Assembly: GCA_949316235.1 (NCBI GenBank)
Contig: OX438744.1
Location: 1,178,001-1,242,000 of the forward strand
Direction: 5' to 3'
DNA length: 64,000 nt
Source of the DNA: Oegoconia quadripuncta
Taxonomy: Eukaryota; Arthropoda; Insecta; Lepidoptera; Autostichidae
Part shown: positions 55,555 through 64,000 of the stretch, one piece after another
How the letters are laid out: each line of letters opens with the position of its first letter
Position numbering within the stretch: the first letter of the stretch is position 1
Translations under genes and position numbers: made by a program
The notes under the pieces: model-generated
What the model was told of the DNA's origin: nothing
What the model saw: the letters and a program-made list of their open reading frames with translations, nothing else
Databases searched by the model: none

Positions 55555-56850
55555 CTAAGTATCGGGAATTTGTCAATAAAACAAAAAATACAAATTATTC
55601 ATCTAAATTTATTTTATCGCCTTCAAAGTAGGCCCCATCGCTTGCAATACAACATCTCCACCGCTTCACCCAGTCTTCCATACATTTTTCATAGGCTATT
55701 TGCGGTATGGCCTTTAGCTCATTCAGCGAATTTTCTTTTATGGCTTCTATCGACTCAAAACGTTTTCCTCGAAGTGGTAATTTTAACTTGGGAAATAAAA
55801 AAAAGTCAGACGGAGCCATATCAGGTGAATACGGTGCTTGGTCGAGAACTTTTGTTGAATTTTTCGCTAAAAACTCTTTCGCTATAATGGCTGTGTGTGA
55901 TGGTGCATTATCATGGTGCAGCATCCATGAGTTGTGTTGCCACAAATCTGGACGTTTTCGGCGGATACTCTCACGCAAACGCTTCATGACGCCTAAATAA
56001 TATTCTTTATTCACTGTTTCTCCCTCTGGAAGGAATTCGGAGTGAACCACACCACGGTAGTCAAAAAAAACTGTCAGCATCACCTTGATTTTGGAGCGAC
56101 TTTGCCGCGGTTTTTTGGGTTTCGGCTCGTTTTCGAGACGCCATTCTGAAGACTGTTGGCTTGTTTGCATGTCGTACTCATAAACCCATGTCTCGTCGCC
56201 AGTTATTATACGTTTCATAAAGGTCGGATCCGTAGAAGCTCGGGAAACCATGTCTTCAGCGACATGCTTTCGCTGCGCTTTTTGAACAAAATTGAGCTCT
56301 TTTGGAACTAGTCGAGCGGCGACGCGTTTCATGCCTAAACTGTCAATGAGAATGTTGTGGACGGACTTAAAAGATATGTTCACCTCACTAGCCAACTCTC
56401 TCAGACTCATACGTCGATTTTCGAGCACTAGCTTCTTGATTCTGTCGATGTTTTCTTTGGTCGTAGCGGTTGAAGGTCTACCAGAACGAGGCAAGTCTAC
56501 TACTACTTCTCGGCCTTCTTTAAAAGCCTTATACCATTCATAAGCCCTTGTTTTCGATATACACGATTCGCCGTAGGTATTTCGCAACATTTTTAGTGAT
56601 TCACCACATGAAATATCATTTGAAACACAAAATTTAAGGCACACTCTTTGTTCAACAATATTTTCCATTGTAAAAATCGCCGATGACTCAAAACTATGAC
56701 CAACAAAAAGTGTAGTTTAAAACAAATTAAATGACAGATCCCGCTCAAATTTTGCGCGCTATATCAGTACAGTGCTACCAACATGCAGTAAAAAAATTAG
56801 AACGACCTCTTTTACGCGGGTCTTTTTATTGACATATTCCCGATACTTTT
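55555..56850. mobile_element. Mariner element, complete, 1296 bp
   Basis: Terminal inverted repeats of about 27 nt share AAGTATCGGGAAT(T/A)TGTCA, with mismatches in the two outermost bases and at one inner position. TA lies directly outside each end (55553-55554 and 56851-56852). The size and a single intronless ORF are typical for an autonomous mariner. Confidence 0.96.
55595..56668 (-). CDS. Mariner transposase, intact, D,D34D
   Basis: 357 residues, no stop or frameshift; family members are about 340-360 residues. An N-terminal HTH pair spans about 5-115 (KAFKEGREVV, GRPSTATT linker, SLRELASEVN). The linker WVPHEL-type motif appears as RLVPKELN (119-126). The catalytic triad is Asp158 (GDETW), Asp253 (HHDNAPSH) and Asp288 (SPDMAPSDFF), with exactly 34 residues between the last two, the mariner spacing. 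It would cut and paste the element at TA sites. The ATG is 182 nt inside the right end, which should carry the promoter. Subfamily not assigned. It lies in a region likely to be intron or intergenic, on the same strand as the protease. Confidence 0.97.
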   Translation of the reverse strand: MENIVEQRVCLKFCVSNDISCGESLKMLRNTYGESCISKTRAYEWYKAFKEGREVVVDLPRSGRPSTATTKENIDRIKKLVLENRRMSLRELASEVNISFKSVHNILIDSLGMKRVAARLVPKELNFVQKAQRKHVAEDMVSRASTDPTFMKRIITGDETWVYEYDMQTSQQSSEWRLENEPKPKKPRQSRSKIKVMLTVFFDYRGVVHSEFLPEGETVNKEYYLGVMKRLRESIRRKRPDLWQHNSWMLHHDNAPSHTAIIAKEFLAKNSTKVLDQAPYSPDMAPSDFFLFPKLKLPLRGKRFESIEAIKENSLNELKAIPQIAYEKCMEDWVKRWRCCIASDGAYFEGDKINLDE

Positions 56851-56974
56851 TACACAGAGTAGTACAATTGCTGTCTTATAGAGGTATATTAGAGATGTAA
56901 TTTTGAATAATTGAGCCTAAAAAAAATGAGCGCTTAGTCTAGATTTTTTTTAGCAAACCCTATTTTTAATTTGT

Positions 56975-57100
56975 ATCTTCTTTATTCTTTATTGCAAATA
57001 AACACAAAAGATACAATTGTCAGATACAAAGATACAAAGGTGAGCTTATCTCTAAGAGAGATCTCTTCCAGCCAACGCTATAAGCGGTTAGAGAGTGTAT
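56975..57100 (-). mobile_element. LINE 3' tail, Jockey-like (minus)
   Basis: TTCTTTATTGCAAATAAACA and CAAAGGTGAGCTTATCTCTA, parallel to 3397-3492. It is 3' untranslated sequence only. Confidence 0.55.
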
Positions 57101-57334
57101 AACGGGGAATAAAAAAAAGGCGTACAACGCAATGGTGATTAAGTAAAAAAAAAAAAAGTCTATAATACATTAATACTTGTAAATAACTAAATATAACTAC
57201 ATGAATATAATACTAAATAAACCTAAATAAAACATTTGATCAGTATCTTAATAACAATAAATACTAACTGATATCAAATTAGGTAGATTTTTGTTAAACA
57301 CAGTTAACTTATTGATGGATAAAAACTAAGCATG

Positions 57335-57740
57335 CTATAGTCAAAGTCAAAGTCAAAGTCAAAAATGCTTTATTTTGTAGGTACACAGAGTACACTTAAA
57401 ATAATCAATTTTACATAGTAAATTTTAAATTTTTTAAGCCACTGCTTGTTCAAAATGCAATTTTCCCCTGAGAAGAACAAGCAAGAAACTCGAAGGGTTG
57501 CTCTTTTAAAATCAGGCTTTGATTTTACATAAAGGTTTTTATATTACAAACAGGTTTTTAAATTTCATTATTAATTGTGAAATAGCCTGGCATGCGAACG
57601 ATCTGATTATGTCCAGGGATGATTATCATCTAAATAGTCGGATATTTTATAATATGCTTTCTCAATAAGTTTCTGTTTTATAGTATCTTTAAATTTATTG
57701 AGAGGAAGATTTTGTATATCAACTGGAACCTTATAGTTAG
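57335..57740 (-). pseudogene. LINE family W 3' end (minus), third copy
   Basis: It starts with a (GTCAAA)n tract, then AAAAATGCTTTATTTTGTAG, GAGAAGAACAAGCAAGAAAC and the KYK...KLI-type coding end in reverse to AACTGGAACC. Tract and body suggest a fairly recent insertion. Confidence 0.78.
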
Positions 57741-58015
57741 GCATGCATGTGTTTTAGCTGAAAATGTCGTCGAGCTGCATTGCTTATATAGGAAACAAAA
57801 ATGAGAACTAATATTTTGCAACGATAATTTCCCTAAATGTTTTGAATTTAAAGAAATACCCATCAATTGCGCATTTTTTTTAAAGAAACACATTTTTCAA
57901 CTTTAGCTTATTTAGTTACTTAGTACTTGCATTTCTTACAAATGGTTATTTTTTAGCAATTGTTACTACATTTACAACACTTTATTAAATGTTTCAAAAA
58001 ATCGCGGTTATTTAG

Positions 58016-58410
58016 ACGACCCATTGGTGTAGTGGATAGTGACCCTGTCAGCGAAACCAACGGTTGCGGGTTCGAATGCCGCGACGGGTAAATGTTTGTG
58101 TGCTGAATATAAACATTTATTCCTGAGTCATGGATGTTTATATAAATATTTATGTATGTTTATCAATTATCTAGTATCCATATGAAATGAAATGAAAATG
58201 AAATGAAATGAAATGAAATGAAAATCATTTATTCATGTAGGCAATACAATATGCACTTATGAACGTCATTTGTTTTTTAAACTACCACTAGCTCGGAACG
58301 CGACCACTACTGAGAAGAGCTAGCGAGAAACTCAGAGGGTTTGTCTCTACAAGCTTTGCTTAGTTTGGGACTAGATGATTGGTGTAAGTGTCCGAAATAT
58401 TTATTTATTT
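58016..58410 (+). mobile_element. SINE family B, interrupted by a LINE tail
   Basis: Head GACCCATTGGTGTAGTGGAT, B box GGTTCGAATGCC, ATTCCTGAGTCATGGATG up to ATCTAGTATCCAT (58182). After an insertion, AAGCTTTGCTTAGTTTGGGA and the (ATTT)n tail resume at about 58350. Confidence 0.88.
58183..58349 (-). mobile_element. LINE tail nested in SINE B, ATGAA-repeat end
   Basis: An (AAATG)n tract, then AAAATCATTTATTCATGTAG and GAGAAGAGCTAGCGAGAAAC. The form (repeat tract at the 3' end of a minus-strand LINE) parallels family W. Confidence 0.65.
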
Positions 58411-58690
58411 ATATTTATTATTCGGTTTTCGGATGTCCACCACCACTTACCACTACTGAATACCACTCTAGGGCGCCCCGATTCTGTACGCGTACTAATT
58501 AGCAAGAGCCCAGAATTTATTACTCCTAGAATAGATTCGATCTTAATCTATTTTTATTTAGTATTAGCTAACTTGTATTGTTATATTAAATTAGTGATTA
58601 CGTAATTCTTGACACATGAGAATAGTACACGTGAGATTTAAGGGAAATTATTGTCATGTATTATTATTTTATATGATAAGCAGTTGTCGT

Positions 58691-59060
58691 TATGTCAGAC
58701 ATTACTTAGACCAATAGTATGACGATTATATCAATTTTATGGCAAATGATATTATTATATTACTTATATTATATATATTATATTATTATTATATATATAT
58801 TTATATTAATTATATTAAGTCTGTGGTCTCTGCCTAACCCAACGGGAAACAGGCGTGACATTATGTATGTTATGTCAGACATTACTTAGTACAATAGTAT
58901 GACGATTATATCAATTTATGGCAAATGATATTATTATATTACTTATATTATATATATATTATATTATTATTATATATATTTATATTAATTATATTAAATT
59001 AATATTTATATTAAGTCTGTGGTCTCTGGAAACAGGCGTGACATTATGTATGTATGTATG
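58691..59060. repeat. 180-bp tandem duplication
   Basis: TATGTCAGACATTACTTAG occurs at 58691 and 58871, and both copies run through an AT-only zone to TAAGTCTGTGGTCTCTG and CAGGCGTGACATTATGTATG. The second copy has lost part of the CTCTGCCTAACCCAACG bend and gained about 20 nt of AT. Each copy ends in an RTE-like LINE tail. Confidence 0.88.
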
Positions 59061-59089
59061 ATATTAGGGAAATCAAATGACACCTCTAA

Positions 59090-59450
59090 AACTCTATGCA
59101 ATGCCATTATGATTTAATTAATAATGCCGCTGCGGGTGCCGAAATAAAAAAGTCACGTAAATACCAGGATTTACAGGAAGGTTACGTGTTCGTACCGGTT
59201 GGGGTCGAGACGATGGGACCTTGGGGCCCTCAGACAAAACGCCTGGTCCAAGACCTGTCGGCGCGTCTCATCGAGGCTTCTGGTGACCACAGAGCGGGCG
59301 GCTTCCTGGCTCAGAGAATAAGTCTCGCTATTCAGCGCGGGAACGCCGCTTGCCTGTTGGGCACAATGCCGCCTCGAGGAGATGCGCTAGATGGAATTTT
59401 TTACCTATGATTGAATTGTTATTGTTATTTATTTGAGAAATTTATTGACA
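59090..59450 (+). pseudogene. Non-LTR reverse-transcriptase C-terminus
   Basis: A 104-codon frame to a stop at 59408-59410: KKSRKYQDLQEGYVFVPVGV, ETMGPWGPQTKRLVQDLSAR, FLAQRISLAIQRGNAACLLG. I know this as the end of a lepidopteran non-LTR polymerase. The N-terminal part is missing, so it is a 5'-truncated insertion; the reading frame itself is still intact. Confidence 0.8.
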
Positions 59451-59559
59451 TTTAATTTGTATCTTAGAAAATTATCTTTATCTATTAATAATCATATTAT
59501 TATTTTTATTGCTTTCCAGAATCTGTGTAAAACTTATTATTACCAATATAACATTAATA

Positions 59560-59862
59560 TTAATTTGTACTGAGGGTTATTTAGATATATTGTACCCGTC
59601 TCCTTCTTTAAGGGTAATAGCTGAAAATCAGTGTTTTGCTCTTGAGCAATCCGACACTGAGCTATGGCCCATTTGTGCCACTGCAGCACACATATACTTT
59701 TGTATCCCTATATTTTGCGTGTACTTTTATATGTTCTGATTTTTTTTTTATTGCAACTGTACTGTAGTCTGAATTATGTGTATTAATTATTTATAAATAA
59801 TATTTAATGTATGTGTGTGGCTGGAGAAACAAATAAACGTTTATCTATCTATCTATCTATCT
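59560..59862 (+). mobile_element. LINE tail H, complete 3' UTR with (TATC)n
   Basis: GGTAATAGCTGAAAATCAGT, CTGCAGCACACATATAC and GGAGAAACAAATAAACG, then five TATC units. It is the uninterrupted version of the split copy at 41030-41555. Confidence 0.7.
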
Positions 59863-60282
59863 ATATGAAATTCTTCATCATGATAATCTTTCAAAGTTAC
59901 AATATTGAATTATCTTTCAATACTTTACAGGCTTCGATACTTTTTACAGGCTACGGAACCCTTGAAGCGTATCCGACACGTACTCGCCCGTTTTTTTTTT
60001 GTTCGAGGCCGTAAAATACTTGGCTTGTATGAGCGATGGGGGATGAAATTAAAGTACCTTCCTCACGTAGGCAGAATTGGGGCGTACTGTGAATTGTGTA
60101 CATATTGAAATATTGTTTTCACTTATGCTCTAAAAGTGTATTATATTGACGTAGACGGACCAAAGTGTATCTTTTTATCCCTAAGGACAAAGGTATTGTT
60201 TTTAGTTGTCTTTAGAACACGGCTTCGAAACCGATTTCGAAAATACCGGAAAATGTTTATACCAGATTTTCGAAAAATTTCG

Positions 60283-60597
60283 TTCGGTTTTTGACCTCAA
60301 TCACACCTGATGTTAAGTGAAGATGAGGTCGAAGGTGGAAGCGTACTGACCCGGAAACCCCAACACATTTGGGGTACTGGCTATCTTATCTCTGACAACC
60401 GGAACACAACAATGTTATTAACATTGCTGCTTGGCGGCAGATTTAGATAAGATGGTGGTAGCTAGCCCGGCGGACATTTTAAAATACCCTACCACCAACC
60501 AAACCGAGTACTTAAACATGTACTCCGTTGGGGATCGAACCCGCGTCCTCCGAATCGTAAACCCAACGTTGTTTACATTGAGCCACGGAGGCGGTTA
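60283..60597 (-). mobile_element. SINE family C, full length (minus)
   Basis: From TTGACCTCAATCACACCTGA through AACCCCAACACATTTGGGG to GTTGGGGATCGAACCCGCG and ATTGAGCCACGGAGGCGG. The terminal T-run has been lost. Confidence 0.9.
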
Positions 60598-61924
60598 AAA
60601 TTTCTTTTGCTATTCTCGTTTCAAATTTCTGTCAAATCTTTGTAAATGTATAGAATACGTTTACGTAGTGTTGTTAACACTAGGTACTACGAATTTCCCA
60701 GCAGAAATATACGAGGTATTGTCATACAGATTTCTTATTCCTCTCTCCCTCCCTGTATAAAAGATTTCTAAGACACTGGCGATAAGCCGTAACGTAGGCT
60801 AAGATGCTTGGTAACCTCATAGCGACCGCAAACGTTGTCATGTCGCTTGTTATTTTTCGTTCCCATCAAATCCAATTAAATGGAACATCATCAAAGGGCT
60901 TTTCAGAGGTTTATTTTGCCTTATTTTGACATTTGATTTGGAATTCACGAAAAGCTATTCAAATTTTCTAAAGGTCTTCTTTTCATTGGATATGGCTTTA
61001 CTTAGTTTTTTCATTGGCTTTTGATTTGGTCTGCTCTGTAAGCTTTCAAAGGGAATGTGGGTCGTCATGGTAAAGTAAAACATACGGTCTAGAGGTTCTT
61101 GTGTAAATAATAACACAACTACTTATTTGGTACCAGATTGAGACTATAGTTTATAAATTTTAAATAAGAATAGTAAGAATAATTTATTAGGCTCAGAAAT
61201 AAATATAGACTGTAAAAATATAAACATGACAATGCAAGAAGATGATGATGAATTCAAGAGTCTTATAATATCTTTTTGATGCCCTATGAAAATATAATTC
61301 ATTACGAATTTCACTAGGCCTTCTCGGCTATAAACCGGCCGAATCGCAGCCAAACATAATTTATTGCCCGCTCCCATTAAGGGCGTAAAATTTAAATTGA
61401 CTCCATTATAACTGCCCCCTATAGGGCGTCTGTGGCTGCGAGAATCATAGATTAAATAGCTATATATTTTTTTATCAACCGTGAACAATTATAGACTGAG
61501 CACAGTAGGGTTGTGTTATGTGTGACGAACTTCAACATAAAAATAACACGTTATTTATTTATTTTATGAATACATACGACCTTTATCCCAAATGGGATTA
61601 ATGTTCGAGTATTCCAAATAACACGCGTTTAAGGCTTTAAACTTGTCAGTGTTTTACATAACTATGTAAGTTTTTTAATCTTTGAGATTGAAGTTTAGTT
61701 AATTATTTCACTATATATGCCGGGGAAACGCCGGCGTTGCTAGCGACAGGGACGGTGCCAGCCTCTCTGGTATAGGGTAGCTCGGGAAATTGCAAAATAA
61801 TATCAAACCAATACAGGCGAATAGGATATCAGAATGACACAAGGCCCTTTAAATCTTTAAATAAGGTGGTAATTACAGACCACTTAACCTCACATAAATC
61901 TTAATATTAAATTATGATCATGGA
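60598..61924. other. No gene seen
   Basis: AT-rich with a moderately GC-rich patch at 61316-61445 (open on the minus strand for 114 codons from 61144 to 61488, containing SHRRPIGGSYNGV). I do not recognise it; a repeat fragment is more likely than an exon. Confidence 0.35.
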
Positions 61925-62210
61925 ACCCGAGATGCTTACTAGTGAAGAGTAAACATATGCACGCCCCTCATACCATACAACTTGGCGTTCGCGTGCAGTC
62001 TGTGGAATTCAGCCGGAGTAGTCTACAATTCCTCATTACTCAGATTCCATGACCAACTTATTAGTAACGACTCATCGGATTCTTCCAAGCGTTGGTGATA
62101 CTAGGTAATCAGAGCCACTCACGGTCGTTGATGCGTTAAGTGGAGCCCCGACTCCTTTGAAGGCTGGTAGCAAAGTGTCTCCACATTATGATGTGCAGAC
62201 CTAATACATT
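61925..62210 (+). repeat. Dispersed repeat X, copy 2
   Basis: Contains GTTAAGTGGAGCCCCGACTC, CTTTGAAGGCTGGTAGCAAA and GATGTGCAGACCTAA, the reverse of 52301-52370. Upstream sequence may belong to the same element. Confidence 0.55.
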
Positions 62211-62614
62211 ACTGTAAAAGTCATCACCGCGCCATTTCTGGTGATACCAGCGCCACCGGGTTCACTTCTTGTAGCAAACCGCGCACCATGGCATTCATAA
62301 GACTTTCCACATTATATATAATATTATAATGCTTGAAACAACATCTACGGTTCGCCTTACGACAGGGGCACTGACTGATTTAGAGATCTGATAGCCCTAG
62401 GCTAACTATGAATATGCACCCCCCGGTCCTGCCCGTGTCTACTCAGTCGGCGAATATACTTACTAGATTTTATGGTCTCGCGGTAAAACAATTTTCCTCA
62501 GAATGCAGTCGTTTATCTTCGTGCCTTATCGAAATCTGTTCAGTAGGAGTAAAAACTTTTTTTTTCATTATTTCTTCGATACCAATTCCCTTTTCCTTAG
62601 ATCTTTATTTTTAT

Positions 62615-62876
62615 GTACTACAGGTTCGTACTTGACCTCAATCACACCTGATGTTAAGTGAAGATGAGGTCGAAGGTGGAAGCGAACTGACCCGGAATCC
62701 CCAACACATTTGGGGGACTGGCTATCTTATCTCTGACAACCGGAACACAACAATGCTATTAACATTGCTGCTTGGCCGCAGATTTAGATAAGATGGTGGT
62801 AGCTAGCCAGGCGGACATTTAAAATGCCCTACCACCAACCAAACCGAGTACTAAACATGTACCCCGCTGGGGATCG
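62615..62876 (-). mobile_element. SINE family C, truncated at the B box (minus)
   Basis: From ACAGGTTCGTACTTGACCTC to TACCCCGCTGGGGATCGA, where it stops abruptly. The rest of the head is missing. Confidence 0.88.
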
Positions 62877-62999
62877 ATCTGTCTATTGTAGATATATTGA
62901 CACACAAATGAATATATAAGTACTCAGTATTAATTAATTAATTTCGTGTTATATAGAATGTATGGAATTGTGGCTGTTCGAAAGTAATTACCAGTATAT

Positions 63000-63310
63000 T
63001 TAACCGCCTCCGTGGCTCAATGTAAACAACATTGGGTTTACGATTTCGAGGTCGCGGGTTCGATCCCCAGCGGGGTAGGTACATGTTTAAGTACTCGGTT
63101 TGGTTGGTGGTAGGGCATTTTAAATGTCCGCATGGCTAGCTACCACCGTCTTATCTAAATTTGCCGCCAAGCAGCAAAGTTAATAGCATTGTTGTGTTCC
63201 GGTTGTGTTGGGGTTTCCGGGTCAGTACGCTTCCACCTTCGACCTCATCTTCACTTAACATCAGGTGTGATTGAGGTCAAGTACAAATCCGTGGTGCGTA
63301 AAAAAAAATA
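63000..63310 (+). mobile_element. SINE family C, full length with internal deletion
   Basis: Head ACCGCCTCCGTGGCTCAATG, B box GGTTCGATCCCC, and body with a deletion between TTCCGGTTGTG and TTGGGGTTTCC (the AGAGATAAGATAGCCAGTCC segment is missing). Terminal A-run present. Confidence 0.9.
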
Positions 63311-64000
63311 TATTATAAGAATTTATAGCTACGGCACAGTTTGCAACTACAGTAGCTATCACTGCAATTTTGTACTATGTATACTTATTTCTGTATCCAA
63401 TAAATTATTCTTACTATTAATTGCTGTTTTTCAAGATCGGCCCGTGGATTGTTACCGTCTAGTAAAGTTATAACCGAGATCTCTTATAACTTAATGTGTT
63501 GCCAGCTGAAATTAATTACAGACTTCGTTGAGCTTTAAATAATTCAAATAACACCGTTTAAATTTAAAACCGCCGGCTTTTTGTCTTTTATGCCGCTTTA
63601 TCATTTGGGGACTTTTTTTTACGTCAACACGTTTGTGGATGTTACGGTGATTATTCAAGTTTGTATTTAAAAAAGAGACAGACAAGTGTCAATCAAATAA
63701 AATTCTGAGGTTTCCTTATCTAGTTAGTGATTAACATTAAATACGACGAGCGTAATAATGAAAAAAACTTTTAAAAAATTATAAAAACCCGACTACGATT
63801 TTCAATAACAACTCATATAAGTTGTAAATTTAGAAAACCCTCGAGGAAATAAGTGCTTTAAACAAAACGCATGAACTTATTTTGATAAAACATGTATAAG
63901 AACCACAAAGGTTAAATAATCTACAACAAGACGAAATAACTAAATTTTTTTAGACCGGAGTCTCAACCAAACAATCCCAATAAGACAATCATTAATCGAT

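Overview
The window looks like nuclear DNA from a moth or butterfly. It is AT-rich, intron-rich and densely repetitive. Most short open frames here are shadows of repeats. The repeats are of lepidopteran type: tRNA-headed SINEs ending in ATTT-type tails, RTE, CR1 and Jockey-like LINE 3' ends, many palindromic MITEs and one intact mariner. There is no bacterial signature: no operons, no CRISPR, no rRNA operon. The species is not identifiable from the sequence alone.

Only one host gene can be supported. It lies on the minus strand at 34044-43000: the last five coding exons of a trypsin-fold serine protease, with clean GT/AG junctions and consistent phases. They encode 269 residues with the zymogen cleavage site R/IVGG, the His-Asp-Ser triad, Asp at the S1-pocket position and a pro-domain cysteine that can tether the two chains. 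The sequence most resembles insect Corin (atrial natriuretic peptide-converting enzyme-like) from memory. The 5' exons (expected membrane anchor, Frizzled, LDLa and SRCR modules) were not found and probably lie past position 64000, so the right third may be upstream intron.

Layout: 1-13 kb holds MITEs and SINE/LINE fragments. 13-18.5 kb holds a 1-kb foldback element and a 42-bp minisatellite of 18 units. 18.5-33 kb holds further SINEs and MITEs, two copies of a 0.5-kb TIR element and long unremarkable AT-rich stretches. 34-43 kb is the protease gene, its introns loaded with SINEs, LINE tails and a 5 x 162-bp tandem array. 43-64 kb is a dense nest of SINEs inserted into SINEs, LINE 3' ends, a possible LTR-element remnant and, at 55.55-56.85 kb, a mariner with an intact D,D34D transposase.

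The most interesting signals are (i) a CTCF-like core carried in the tail of one SINE family but not in its sister family, also found free-standing; (ii) the 42-bp array, which places 15 perfect AP-1-type heptamers at a spacing of about four helical turns; (iii) the foldback element whose arms could make a long double-stranded RNA; and (iv) 5S rRNA-like segments inside two repeats. No previously undescribed multi-gene system is visible. All family names are from pattern recognition, without database searching.
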